In this document: one piece after another, positions 16,344 to 25,837 of the stretch | Layout of the letters: the number at the start of each line of letters is the position of its first letter | Position numbering within the stretch: position 1 is the first letter of the stretch | Assembly (NCBI GenBank): GCA_030431255.1 | Contig: JAUIJL010000022.1 | Location: 62,001 to 126,000, forward strand | Reading direction: 5' to 3' | DNA: 64,000 nucleotides | DNA from: Thermoanaerobaculia bacterium | GTDB taxonomy: Bacteria > Acidobacteriota > Thermoanaerobaculia > Multivoradales > J023 | The notes under the pieces: generated by a model | Told to the model about the DNA's origin: nothing | What the model saw: the letters and a program-made list of their open reading frames with translations, nothing else | The model's database searches: none | Program-made: the position numbers and the translations under genes

Positions 16344-18277
16344 CGAGCGGCCTCACTGGTCCAGTGGCGTAGGTCTCCGGTCTCAAAACCGTCGTTGAAG
16401 ATCGCCGTGGCTCCGGCCAGGCCGCAGGAGACCACGGTCAGGGTGTTCTCGAAGCCGGCGAATCGCTCGGCCGGCACGAACATGTCCTGCTCGAAATCCA
16501 CGTCGACGTCGTCTTCCGTGCCGTAGATGCCGTCGGTCCCGAGACCCAAGGTGTTGGGTAGATTGCCCCCGCGGTCCATGAGACCGGCGAGCGGGTTGTC
16601 TTGCTCGGTGTGGTAGCTGCCCAGGTAATGCCCCGCCTCGTGGGCAGCGATATTGCCCAACGACCTGCCGACGAATTCCACCATGCTCGACCCCTCGGCC
16701 CGAGGAAAGGAATTGAGGGAGTTGGGATCGAGCTCCGAGCCGCTCAACAAATCCAGCAGCACGACCGCGATCTCGCCCGCGTCGAAGTTGCCGACGTCGA
16801 TAGATTGGGCGATGCCGATGGTGGGAATGCCCAGCTCCCCGATGGACCCGCCGATGATCAAGCGGCTGACCGAGGGATCGGCTCCGGGGTCCGCATGGTC
16901 CCGGCTGTTCAAGATCTCCACGTAAACGTCGCGATTGGGACCCTGGAAGCGGGGGTCGTTGAGCACATTCTCACTCAAAGTGGCCAAGGTGGCGTCGATC
17001 ACTCCGTCGAGATCGCCGGGACCGAGCCCCCAACCGGCCATGAAGCTCGAGAGGGGAGAGAGGTCTTCCTCACCAGGCGGGAAGCCGAAGATGCCCGGGT
17101 CGACCACGGCGCCGTCGAAGTCGACGAAAATCCGCTGCGGCTCTACCGTTGTCTCCAGCGGTTGACGGAACGCCCTCAATTTCAGCGTGTAGGCGGTCCC
17201 CTCGTGGCCCAACACGCGGATCGCGTAGGTGCCCGCCGTGGTCGCCACGTGGGCGAAGACCGCACGCCCTGCACCCGGAAGGGGAGAGGCGTCGGAGTAG
17301 GAAAAGCTCAGATCTTGGCTGGACCCGATACGCAGGGTGGTGCCGTCCGGATCGATCAGCTGGAGCTGAACCCCCGAGCCCTCAAGGCTCGCCCCGAGCA
17401 CGTCGCAGACGTCGAGCTCGATCTCGAACCAATCCGGATCCCCGTTCTCGAGCCTAAGAATCAGGGAATAGTCCCCTTCGCTGCCGACGCCGAAACCCGT
17501 CGACGAATCGTAGGGATCGCTGAGAACCGATGCGAACGGGAAGAGCGAGCCGGCCACGGACACGTAGTAGTCGCTGTCATAGGGCGCTGGAATCGCCAAA
17601 TAGCCGTCGTGGTTGGTCGCCGAATCCTCGTCTTCGTTGAGGGCGATGCTATTGCCGTCCCCGTCGTACAGGCCGATGAAGGTATCGAGATCGCCCAGGG
17701 GCTCGGGAGTCTCAATATCGATGATGATGGCCTGTCCCTCGAGCACCCCCGAGATCTTGAAGAAGTCGAGATCCCCGGATCCAGTGCCACCGCTACCGAA
17801 TGGGCCGTCTCCGATGGTGCCCTGCACGATCACCGCTTGTCCTGCCGCCAACGGAATTTCCGTCGCCAGGGGAATAGAGCCGTCGTCTTCGGCGTAGGGA
17901 CCCAGGGGAGACGGAGCCGCGGGAGCGGCGAAGATCCCCGTGACGTCCGCGACGGGATCCTCACCCGGTCCGTTTCCGAAACCGGCGATAGGATTTGCTT
18001 CGCCCAAGCTGTTGTTGGGTTCCGTCTCCTGGACATCCAAAGCCTTGCCGAGGCCAGAGTCGAGGCGGTCGAATCGCGCCGCGGCGCCGAGCTCCATGAA
18101 GCCCCGCCAGGCGTCATAATCGGGCTCGACACCGACGGGCAGAAAGCTGAGATAGGGATTCGGCCCGGGCGGAGAGACCGAGGATCTCGTCGGCTCGGTC
18201 CCGTGGGCTGCAAGGGCGCACAGGAAGCCTAGGCCGGACAGCACGGCCAAGCGGACGGGGAAGAATTCTTGATGCAT
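16340..18277 (-). CDS. secreted metzincin-like zinc metalloprotease with pre-peptidase region
   Basis: 645 residues from ATG 18277, which has an AAGGA site upstream. The N-terminus is a signal peptide (LAVLSGLGFLCALAAHG). An EPNNSLGEA segment and a SGDLDFFKISG region look like bacterial pre-peptidase (PPC) domains. Near residue 545 is HEAGHYLGSYH, the full HExxHxxGxxH zinc motif, followed by a LMDRGG Met-turn, so it is probably an active metzincin. The C-terminus ends in IFNDGFETGDLRHWTS, a sorting-like tail common in Acidobacteriota secreted proteins. Convergent with the antiporter operon and overlapping it by 4 nt. Confidence 0.85.
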   Translation of the reverse strand: MHQEFFPVRLAVLSGLGFLCALAAHGTEPTRSSVSPPGPNPYLSFLPVGVEPDYDAWRGFMELGAAARFDRLDSGLGKALDVQETEPNNSLGEANPIAGFGNGPGEDPVADVTGIFAAPAAPSPLGPYAEDDGSIPLATEIPLAAGQAVIVQGTIGDGPFGSGGTGSGDLDFFKISGVLEGQAIIIDIETPEPLGDLDTFIGLYDGDGNSIALNEDEDSATNHDGYLAIPAPYDSDYYVSVAGSLFPFASVLSDPYDSSTGFGVGSEGDYSLILRLENGDPDWFEIELDVCDVLGASLEGSGVQLQLIDPDGTTLRIGSSQDLSFSYSDASPLPGAGRAVFAHVATTAGTYAIRVLGHEGTAYTLKLRAFRQPLETTVEPQRIFVDFDGAVVDPGIFGFPPGEEDLSPLSSFMAGWGLGPGDLDGVIDATLATLSENVLNDPRFQGPNRDVYVEILNSRDHADPGADPSVSRLIIGGSIGELGIPTIGIAQSIDVGNFDAGEIAVVLLDLLSGSELDPNSLNSFPRAEGSSMVEFVGRSLGNIAAHEAGHYLGSYHTEQDNPLAGLMDRGGNLPNTLGLGTDGIYGTEDDVDVDFEQDMFVPAERFAGFENTLTVVSCGLAGATAIFNDGFETGDLRHWTSEAAR

Positions 18278-18591
18278 GATGTGTCCTTGATCCCGGCGAT
18301 ATGTGCCGGCAGAAAATTTTGAAATAGGGTGAGGCAAAACCCCATAAGATAGTGTGGTGAGCTCGGGCTCTGCTTCCGAGCCCATCGCTTTCAGATCAGT
18401 ATTCCTTTTCTTCAACGCTTGCTAGCGAGATGGTTTCAGCCCCATGACACGAACCGATTCCACGTACCTTCGGTTTGTGTCCATGGCCCCTTGCTCCTGT
18501 AAACCCGAACGGGGTCTTTTCAGCAGAGCCCTCAACACGGTTTGCGCAGCACGACTCCTGATCACCTCAAATCCCTGAAAAAGAGACCTCG
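18278..18591. other. intergenic region between divergent secreted-protein genes
   Basis: No convincing gene. It holds the divergent regulatory region of the protease and lectin genes. There is a short hairpin (GGGCTC 18365-18370 with GAGCCC 18378-18383). The stretch 18310-18360 is A/T-richer than its surroundings and is the likeliest promoter zone. Confidence 0.5.
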
Positions 18592-19794
18592 ATGAAGAAA
18601 TTTTTTCCCGTTTGTCTTCTCGGCGCATTGCCGTTCATTCTAAATCCGGCTGCCGCGACTGCGCAGATTGCCGCTGAGGCACCCACAGAGACACCCAGCG
18701 GGTCGAAAACCATCGCCGAGGTGGAGGTCCTGGCGGAAAACCCGGCGGCCCCCAGCCCTGACGGCTTGCCCAACACCGACATTCAGCTTCGAGTCCTGGC
18801 TGCCCTGAACGGCGATCTGGTGGCCGGCGAGCAGCTCGTCGTGCGTCTGCCGGGCGGCCAAAAAGCCAACGGCGACCGAGTGACCGTGTTGGGTGTCCCT
18901 CAATTGGAGACCGGCATGACCGCCGTCGTGGCCCTGGAGCCCGCCGGTGACGGCACCTGGCGTGCGTCCCAGGTCCTTCCGTCCATTCCGAGCCCAGACC
19001 TGGACACCAAAGACCACCTCTCCGGACCGGCGACCATGAGTTCTCTCGGCAATAAATGCCTCGACGTCATGGGCTCGAATACCGCCGACGGCACCCCGGT
19101 CATTTATTTTCAATGCACCGGCAACCCGAATCAGGATTGGACCTTCGTAGAAACCTTCGGCTTCGGGGAATACGAGCTTCGAGGTATCGGCAACAAATGC
19201 CTTCGCCCGGGCGGGGTCGGATCCAGCGGCTTCGTCGAGATGGAAATCGGACCTTGTGGCGACAACAACGCGCTTTGGCAACGAACGGGCAACTTCCCCA
19301 GCGACTTCCGTCTGGTGCATCGAGAGACCGGTCAATGCTTGGATGTCCTGGGCTCCAATACCGACAACTTCACCCCGATCATCCTCTTCCAATGCACCGG
19401 AAACTCCAACCAGGATTGGTTCTTCGACGTCGAAACCAACACCGGCGGCTGCACCAATACGAGCACAACCCTTTGCCTGAACAACCGATTCCGGATCAGC
19501 GTCAACTGGCGCAACTTCGAGAACGTCAACGGCCTCGGTCGGGTCGCCCTCTCCCAAGGGGATTCCGGTATTTTCTGGTTCTTCCAGAACGACAACTGGG
19601 AAGTGATGATGAAAGTGCTCAACGGCTGCGGCATCAACCAACACTATTGGGTCTTCTTTGCCGCCACCACGTCGGTGCAATTCAACATTCAGGTCACCGA
19701 TACGGTGTCCAACCAGACCATGACCTACTTCAACCCCCTGGGCAATCCGGCGGACGCCATCACCGACACCTTGGCCTTTGCCACCTGTCCGTAG
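18592..19794 (+). CDS. secreted ricin-type beta-trefoil lectin protein
   Basis: 400 residues with an N-terminal signal peptide (KKFFPVCLLGALPFIL, cleavage near ATAQ). Residues about 150-285 carry repeats of the ricin B fold: CLDVMGSNTADGTPVIYFQC ending NQDWTF, and CLDVLGSNTDNFTPIILFQC ending NQDWFF, i.e. Q-x-W type sugar-binding repeats. Residues about 295-400 are the Cys-bounded domain widespread in Acidobacteriota secreted proteins (LCLNNRFRISVNWRNF ... GIFWFFQNDNWEVMMKVLNG). It probably binds carbohydrate outside the cell. A hairpin follows the stop. Confidence 0.85.
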   Translation: MKKFFPVCLLGALPFILNPAAATAQIAAEAPTETPSGSKTIAEVEVLAENPAAPSPDGLPNTDIQLRVLAALNGDLVAGEQLVVRLPGGQKANGDRVTVLGVPQLETGMTAVVALEPAGDGTWRASQVLPSIPSPDLDTKDHLSGPATMSSLGNKCLDVMGSNTADGTPVIYFQCTGNPNQDWTFVETFGFGEYELRGIGNKCLRPGGVGSSGFVEMEIGPCGDNNALWQRTGNFPSDFRLVHRETGQCLDVLGSNTDNFTPIILFQCTGNSNQDWFFDVETNTGGCTNTSTTLCLNNRFRISVNWRNFENVNGLGRVALSQGDSGIFWFFQNDNWEVMMKVLNGCGINQHYWVFFAATTSVQFNIQVTDTVSNQTMTYFNPLGNPADAITDTLAFATCP

Positions 19795-19816
19795 GTTGCT
19801 CCTCGATGCGACGAGA

Positions 19817-19838
19817 AAGGGCCCCTTAAGGGGTCCTT
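19817..19838 (+). terminator. hairpin terminator after the lectin gene
   Basis: AAGGGCCCC (19817-19825), loop TTAA, GGGGTCCTT (19830-19838). The 9-bp stem has one G-T pair that would be G-U in RNA, and it is followed by a short pyrimidine stretch. Confidence 0.7.
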
Positions 19839-19870
19839 CTTCGTTCTACGCGGGTGAGGCGGGGTAGAAG

Positions 19871-20132
19871 TGCCTGGCACCCACCGAAAAAGTGCCTGGC
19901 ACCCGCCTCGGAGAAATGCCTGGCACCCACCGAAAAAGTGCCTGGCACCGGCCTCGAAGAAGTGCCAGACGGGGTAGAAGTGCCTGGCACCTCGAATGGA
20001 ACCATGGAATAAGTGCCTGGCACCGGCCTCGAAGAAGTGCCAGACGGGGTAGAAGTGCCTGGCACCTCGAATGGAACCATGGAATAAGTGCCTGGCACCC
20101 ACCACAGGGCCCATCGGAGAAATGCCTGGCAC
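19871..20132. repeat. cluster of nine TGCCTGGCAC repeats
   Basis: TGCCTGGCAC begins at 19871, 19893, 19917, 19939, 19981, 20014, 20056, 20089 and 20123; two shortened TGCCAGAC forms occur at 19963 and 20038. Most copies are preceded by AAG or AAA and followed by C. The core GTGCC-TGGCAC is close to a palindrome. One more copy lies alone at 43396-43405. Spacing is irregular (22-42 nt) and the spacers are partly repeated, unlike a CRISPR array. Similar repeats are common between genes in Acidobacteriota and Planctomycetes genomes. Confidence 0.9.
19936..20099. repeat. 75-bp tandem duplication inside the repeat cluster
   Basis: Positions 19936-20010 are repeated at 20011-20085, with a third partial copy of 14 nt at 20086-20099. 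Each unit contains one TGCCAGAC, two TGCCTGGCAC cores and the sequence ATGGAACCATGGAAT. The two units appear identical, so the duplication is recent. Confidence 0.85.
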
Positions 20133-20162
20133 CAAGAAGGGTGACCGTAGAAGTGGGCTGAG

Positions 20163-21308
20163 CTAACCCAGCAGGCGGGTGTAGACCGCCTCGTGAATCG
20201 CCACTTCTCGTTCCAAAGAATAGGTGCTCTCGATGCGTTCGCGTGCGGCGACGCCGAGCTCTTGACGCCTGGGTAGGGAGCGGAGCTCGGTCAATGCGGC
20301 GGTCAAGGCCTCGGAATCCTTGGCGGGAACCAGCAAACCGTTCCTGCCGTTCTCGATCACGTCTTTGGCCCCGGGGATGTCCGTCGCCACCACCGGCAGA
20401 CCGCTGGCCATGGCTTCCAACAACGCCACCGGACACCCTTCCATGCGACCCTCCGCCCAAGTGGGCAGCACGCATACGTCGAGCTGGTGGTGGAAGGAAG
20501 GGATGTCCGCGACCGGCCCCAAGAGCTCGACACGATCTTCAATGCCCAGGGCTGCTATCTGCTCTTTCAAAGCCCTCACGTAGTCTTCGTCCAATGGCCG
20601 TCCCGCCAGCTTGAGGTCGACCCATGGACAACGGGCGACGGCTTCGAGCAGGGTCGGATGCCCTTTGACCGGCAGCAAATGGGCCACACAGCCCACCACC
20701 TGACGATCCGCGTCCGGCCGGGGCTCCGCTCGGGGTTTGTAGTCGCGGATATCGACTCCCGGCGGCGCCAGATCGACTTTGTGCCGAAACCACGGTGCGT
20801 CGAAGAAATTCTCGATCATGTCGGTATTTAGACACAGGATCCTATGGGCCGAGAACGAGCGGAGCCACCAAGCCCGCGAGCCCCAGCTCATGCTCTTCTT
20901 TGAATAGACCCAAGCACGGGCGCCGGCGAATCGCGCGATCAACGGCTCGGAGTAATCGTCGAGGTAGTGGAAGGAATGCCATAGGGCGCCGCGGGGAATA
21001 CCCAGCCCATTGAGCCCGCGAGCCACCCTTCGCGCCCTGGGCAGAAGCGTCGCGTAGGGGCGAGCGGGCACCGTCGGCGTGGCCTCCACGATCTCGATGC
21101 CCGCGTCGAGAACCTCTTGCTCCAGGGCACCGCCCCTGCTGAACAGGCAGATCATCGGTCGAAAACGGCTGCGGTCGAGACCCGCGGCGATCTCGAAGAG
21201 CAGGCGACCGGAGCCCGCCGTCACGAAATTCGGCTGGGTGAAGACGATCGGCTGCGCGGAGCGGTGGGCTTTCACGGGGTAGCGACGTTCCTTCGGGTGC
21301 CTGTCCAA
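20163..21308 (-). CDS. glycosyltransferase family 4-like
   Basis: A GT-B glycosyltransferase. The N-terminal half has TQPNFVTAGSGRLLFEIAAGL. The C-terminal half has GCVAHLLPVKGHPTLLEAVA, a LLGPVADIPSFHHQLDVCVLP segment split here by family loops, and EGCPVALLEAMASGLPVVAT, the donor-binding GT4 motif with its E(x7)E pattern. It transfers a sugar from an activated donor to an unknown acceptor, probably in cell-surface glycan synthesis. No ATG lies at the 5' end: TTG 21308 gives 381 aa, while GTG 21275 (12 codons in) follows GAAGGA and is equally possible. Confidence 0.85.
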   Translation of the reverse strand: MDRHPKERRYPVKAHRSAQPIVFTQPNFVTAGSGRLLFEIAAGLDRSRFRPMICLFSRGGALEQEVLDAGIEIVEATPTVPARPYATLLPRARRVARGLNGLGIPRGALWHSFHYLDDYSEPLIARFAGARAWVYSKKSMSWGSRAWWLRSFSAHRILCLNTDMIENFFDAPWFRHKVDLAPPGVDIRDYKPRAEPRPDADRQVVGCVAHLLPVKGHPTLLEAVARCPWVDLKLAGRPLDEDYVRALKEQIAALGIEDRVELLGPVADIPSFHHQLDVCVLPTWAEGRMEGCPVALLEAMASGLPVVATDIPGAKDVIENGRNGLLVPAKDSEALTAALTELRSLPRRQELGVAARERIESTYSLEREVAIHEAVYTRLLG

Positions 21309-21449
21309 CGTCTAAGAGCCTGCGCAGGATACCTCAAGCGATCCTCGTCCGGTCGCGGGCCCAAACCGAAATGTTTGACGGAAGATTTCATATACTAGAG
21401 TAGGGGAAAACCCAGGACGACATCCACACGGAATCGAGAGGAGATCAAG

Positions 21450-22226
21450 ATGCCGCTGCCCTCGCCGCTTTCATCCACACGCGACCGATTGACCCCGGCG
21501 TTGGCCGTTCTATGGCTCGGATCTCTCGCCTTGGGAGGCTCTCTCGTGTTCGCCGGCTCGGCTGCCGCCGATGTCTTGGTGACACGCCACGGCCAGCAGA
21601 TCCAAACCGACGGCCCCTGGGAAGTGAAGGGCCGGCAGATTCTCTTCACCAGCCCCGAGGGAAGGCTTTCTTCCGTTCGCTTGAGCGAGATCGACCTGGA
21701 GGCCAGCGAGCTGGCGACCCACCCGCCCCCCGAGCCCGAAAAAGTCGTTGAGCCCGAGCCCGCCCCCGAGCCTAAGGAACCGATCCTGGTGCTCACCGAC
21801 AAGGATATCGGCGGATTTGACCGAGACACCTTCCTCGGCACGATCGTCCTCGAGGTTAACGACGTCCTGCGATCTGTGGACGACATCGGATTGGTTCCCG
21901 AGGATCACCCCGACCTTCAGGCGGAAATCGACCGAATTACCCTGCTGGTCGATGAGCTGATGACCATGATCCAAGACTCGTGCTCCGGTTATGAAACCCT
22001 GGACCAACCCGTAGAGCACGTTCAGGATGCCATGGAGTTCTTTCCCAGGGATCTCGAGAGCTGCGCGGAAGAGCTGGAAACCCGAGGCAAAGAGTCGGCC
22101 GACCCGAAGCTTCGAGACGGCGCTCTCGAAATGGCCGGAAAGATGAAGAAGATGGCCAGAGAGTTTCAGGCCGATCCAGACGCTTTCGTGGAGAAATACC
22201 AGAAGCTCGCCCAGCAGCAAGAGTAG
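21450..22226 (+). CDS. exported hypothetical protein with SLA1-like N-terminal segment
   Basis: 258 residues. The N-terminus has a long hydrophobic signal (LTPALAVLWLGSLALGGSLV) ending SAAAD. The next 45 residues (GPWEVKGRQILFTSPEGRL) follow a G-PW-VKG-F pattern seen in many Acidobacteriota exported proteins. A Pro/Glu-rich linker (PPPEPEKVVEPEPAPEPKEP) leads to a helical C-terminal domain. Function unknown. GAGAGGAG lies just upstream of the ATG. Confidence 0.7.
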   Translation: MPLPSPLSSTRDRLTPALAVLWLGSLALGGSLVFAGSAAADVLVTRHGQQIQTDGPWEVKGRQILFTSPEGRLSSVRLSEIDLEASELATHPPPEPEKVVEPEPAPEPKEPILVLTDKDIGGFDRDTFLGTIVLEVNDVLRSVDDIGLVPEDHPDLQAEIDRITLLVDELMTMIQDSCSGYETLDQPVEHVQDAMEFFPRDLESCAEELETRGKESADPKLRDGALEMAGKMKKMAREFQADPDAFVEKYQKLAQQQE

Positions 22227-22246
22227 GTCGCCTTCGGCCGAAGCCA

Positions 22247-24133
22247 CTAACCTTCGCTACCCTTATCGGCCTCCGCCAGGGCGCGACGCAGCTTCTTGAC
22301 TTGCCCGAGCTGCCAAGGTTGCACCGCCTTTTCCGACAGCCGATCCACCAATTCCCGAGCCTTGGCCGAGTCGCCGCTGTTGACCGCCGCAGCGGCCCGG
22401 TTGTAGAGGTCGATGAATCCGCGGTAGTCCCCCACCATCGAAAGCTTGTCGAGCTGCTCTTCGGCCTTTTCCTTGAGCCCAGGATCTTGGGTGGTGCTCT
22501 GGATGCGGGCAAAAAGGGCGATAGCGTCGTCGGCTCGGCCCTTACGCACCCTCTGGGCCGCCTCACGGTAATCCATTTGCAAGAGGATCTCCTGGGCCCT
22601 GCCCAGGGTCCCGGCATCGACCCCGGCCGTCTTCAGACTCTCAAAGACCGTGTCCGCCTCGGTACGCTCACCCCGTCGGGCGTGGGTGAGCAAAAGGTTC
22701 AGGCCCAAGTCGGCGCGCTCGGGAAAGAATCCCAGCGCCCGCTGGAGCGCTTCGACACCGGCATCGGACGGTTCCGTCTGCAAACCGTAGGCATAACCCA
22801 GCTCGGCCCAGGCCTCGGCGAAGGCATCACTCTGCTCCACACTCTTGCGCAGGGATGCAATGGCCTGCTCGAGGGCTTGCTCTTGGGCTTCGTCCGCCGG
22901 TCGTTTTCCTTCCAAGGTCCGCAGCAGACTCTTGCCGTAGAGATAGGACGTGAGGAAGTCGCCGGAGCCTTGGGCCATCGCCTTGTGATAGTGCTCACGG
23001 GCGGCTTGGTCATTCCCCGCCGACTCCGCGAGGACACCGAGACCAGCAAGGGCCGGGCCGTAGCTCGGTTCCATCTCCAAGCTGCGCTCGAAGAATTTCG
23101 CGGCCTGAGATTCGCCCCCTTGAACCGCCCGGGCCGATAAATCACCGAGGTGATAGAGCACCTCGTGGGGTTTCAGCTCGACGGATTTGAGAATCAACAG
23201 ATCGAGCTGCTCTACCGGAATCTTCAGATAGGTCAGCTCTCCACGGCCGAAGTATTCTTCGAGCTGCGCATTCAAGGTATCGAGCTTCAGACCGAAAGCT
23301 TCCTCGAAGGAATGGGTCGTCGGCATACCCGCGGCCACCTTGGCGACGAATTGGGGGATTTGCTGCCGTTTGGATGGGCTACCGTTCTCCAGGGATCGGT
23401 TGTGTAAAAAGTGAAAGAGGCCCCAGGACTGCCTGAAGTAGGTCTGCCGAACCATCTGCGGAATTTGGTCAAACGACTGCTCGTCCACCGTCATCAGCTG
23501 CACGGCGGGCACGAGCGGCTGATTGCGATAGCGGATCCACTGCAAATGCTCCTCGGACGGCAGGCCGAGCAACGCGTAATCCCCTTCAGTTTTGAAGGCG
23601 CTGTAAAACTCGGCCACTCCCTGCCGGAACCAATGGGGCAGATACGGATGCTCTTCGTGCAATCGATGGTGGATGTATTGCTTGTAGACGTAGCGGGTCG
23701 GCACGAAGTCCTCACCACCGACGACCACCGCGTAATTGCCGTGCTCATGGGGCACCAAATATCCGGCATTGGACGGCGCTCCGCCGAGCACCTCCATGGA
23801 CGGGTCGTTCAAGGAGCCGTATCCCGAGCCGGGTTGACGGAACGGAGCCAGCGACGCCTCATCGCTGAAGACGTAGAAATAGCTGGGCAACGGCGATTCC
23901 CGATGGGAGCTGGGTGCCAGCACCTGCAGGGCGTGATGCAGCCGCTCGAGATCCGCACCGACCTGACGACCGACCTCACCGCCCGACTGGCTGAGGATGG
24001 TGAAATGGGCGGTTTCGACCCGAGCCCAATTACCGCTCTCGGGCTGGGCAACGGCGGGCCATGCCCACAAGAAGGTCACAAAGAAGACCGTTAGGGTGGC
24101 TGCACTGACTCCAAAACGGCTGCATTTCTTCAT
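22247..24133 (-). CDS. secreted TPR protein with degenerate peptidase MA-like domain
   Basis: 628 residues with a signal peptide (ATLTVFFVTFLWAWPAVAQ). The N-terminal 290 residues resemble the DUF1570/peptidase MA-like fold: VETAHFTILS, then LPHWFRQGVAEFYSAF, equivalent to the P-WLxEGLAEYF helix of these peptidases. The upstream helix that should carry HExxH reads YKQYIHHRLHEEH and lacks the motif, so peptidase activity is unlikely. Residues about 320-600 are TPR-like repeats (AAKFFERSLEMEPSYGPALAGLG and similar). It is probably a scaffold in the periplasm. Confidence 0.75.
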   Translation of the reverse strand: MKKCSRFGVSAATLTVFFVTFLWAWPAVAQPESGNWARVETAHFTILSQSGGEVGRQVGADLERLHHALQVLAPSSHRESPLPSYFYVFSDEASLAPFRQPGSGYGSLNDPSMEVLGGAPSNAGYLVPHEHGNYAVVVGGEDFVPTRYVYKQYIHHRLHEEHPYLPHWFRQGVAEFYSAFKTEGDYALLGLPSEEHLQWIRYRNQPLVPAVQLMTVDEQSFDQIPQMVRQTYFRQSWGLFHFLHNRSLENGSPSKRQQIPQFVAKVAAGMPTTHSFEEAFGLKLDTLNAQLEEYFGRGELTYLKIPVEQLDLLILKSVELKPHEVLYHLGDLSARAVQGGESQAAKFFERSLEMEPSYGPALAGLGVLAESAGNDQAAREHYHKAMAQGSGDFLTSYLYGKSLLRTLEGKRPADEAQEQALEQAIASLRKSVEQSDAFAEAWAELGYAYGLQTEPSDAGVEALQRALGFFPERADLGLNLLLTHARRGERTEADTVFESLKTAGVDAGTLGRAQEILLQMDYREAAQRVRKGRADDAIALFARIQSTTQDPGLKEKAEEQLDKLSMVGDYRGFIDLYNRAAAAVNSGDSAKARELVDRLSEKAVQPWQLGQVKKLRRALAEADKGSEG

Positions 24134-24349
24134 CGATCAAATCTCCCCATGGAAACAAGTAGCTCGCGTTTCAGCTCTACGCAAAGGTCATTCGAAAATT
24201 CGTTGAGGGCTGAGCTCTTCTCGCCGTCTGATGTCCCACACTGAGGCCCCGGGCAGGTTCTGGGCCGAAGATAAACGGGGTTATGGGTGAGAGGATCTTC
24301 CGGATCGCCGCGTCTTGCTCAACGACTCACCATCCTTGAGGAGCCCCCC

Positions 24350-25814
24350 GTGCACAGAATTCCCGACCCGTTTCCGCTGCTCGTTCTCACATTCCTCCTC
24401 GCGGCCGCCCCCGCGCGGCCGGGGCAGGGCTCCATTTTCACCGATGGCTTCGAGTCTGGAGACACCTCTCCGCCTGGTCCCAAACTTTCGGCGGCCCCGA
24501 GCCCTCCTGTGCCCAGGGTCCGACCATCGTCGATGAACGGACGGGCGATCTCGGCCCGGCGCCCAACGGCCCCTACGACGACATCGCCTGCGTGGAAGTC
24601 CGCAACGACACGGACTTGCTTCGGGATCGGGAAGTCGCCTTTTCGAGCATTCCCATCCCCCGGAGTCTGAACCTGCTCGACACCTCCGAGCTCGTTCTGC
24701 TCGGACCGGGAGACCGGAGATTGGCCGCCCAATTCAGCGTCATCTCCCGCTGGGCCTCCACGGTCGACGACACGAGCGCTCCCATTCGGTGGCTGCAGAT
24801 CGCCGTCCGCCCTCGGGTCGAAGCCCAGCAATCCACATTTTATGCCCTCCGCCGCTATCCAGGGGTCGGGGCGGCGGCTGACCCCTGGGCGCTGACGGTC
24901 CAGGCCGAAAACGATCTCTGGCGGGTTTCGACGGGTCTCGCCGACTACCTGCTCGACCCCGACGATCCGGCCCTCATCCAAAGCATCACCGTCGACCTGA
25001 ACGACGACGGCATCGGCCTCGCCAACGTTTATCAACATCAACCCGGTGCCGGCCCGCGCCTGGACTTCGATCCCGGCCGGGACGATATGACCTGCCCAAG
25101 GCCCAAGAAGACCAACGGCAGCCCTTCCTGAATCAGGTCGACATCACCCGTCAGGTCATCCAACACTTCGAGATGCTCGCCAATTGCGCGGAATTCGTGC
25201 CCGGCGCCGAGGGTGCCGAGTGTCAGACCCGGCTACTGGAAGTCATCGACGAGCTGGCCCGGGACAATCTCAAGGCGGGCATCCTTTGCCAGGGTGACCT
25301 GCCCTCGAACGTCAGCTGCGGCGGCCCCCAGCGGTTCATGGTCGCTGCACTCTTCTACCACTTCTTCCACCGCTACCTGCTCAATTGGGGCGACGTCGAC
25401 GGCTTGATCCAACGGGCGTTGGTGGGTGATGCCCTCAACTACTACCGACAGGGCATGCCAAAGGCGGCCGGAGGCGTGGAGATCGACCCCAACGGAGAGT
25501 GGGCGGCGCTTTTGGATTGCCCTTTGATCAACGGTGGCACGGACGTCGGCACCTGCTCTTGAATCCAAGTCGACGGCACCGACCTGCTCTGGCACAACAA
25601 GGCCCACACCGTGGCGCTCATCTTGATGGCCCACGATCTGGATCCTTCGATCGGCCTTTGCCAAATCGGCCGCAACGCCCTGGATCACCCTTCCACAACC
25701 GTGGGCTGGAGCGACAACCGGCTCAACGACGCCGGATGGTGGAAGGGCGCGGCCCAGCAGATGCAAGGGGCCGTCTTCGGGGTCGGCCTCTACGACGTCT
25801 GCTCCGACCCTTAA
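24350..25814 (+). pseudogene. broken gene for a secreted DGFESGD-type protein (two frameshifts and a stop)
   Basis: GTG 24350 follows GAGGAG (24338-24343) and begins a signal peptide (FPLLVLTFLLAAAPA), then SIFTDGFESGDTS. An apparent 2-nt CT duplication at about 24466-24470 shifts the frame; read across it, the text continues SAWSQTFGGPEPSC and stays sensible to about 25086. A missing base there shifts the frame again (DLPKAQEDQRQPFLNQVDIT continues). An in-frame TGA at 25560-25562 then interrupts GTCS-IQVDGTDLLWHNKAH. The original product would be about 485 aa, secreted, of unknown function. Three independent lesions argue for decay rather than sequencing error. Confidence 0.8.
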
Positions 25815-25837
25815 GCTGTCGAGCCGTGACCGACGTC

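Noticed and set aside
16601..18232. 543-codon open frame antisense to the protease gene
   Set aside because: The protease frame has a signal peptide and the HExxH motif; the antisense frame has neither.
19871..20132. Possible CRISPR array
   Set aside because: The repeat core is only 10 nt, the spacers are uneven and themselves repeated, and there is no cas gene.
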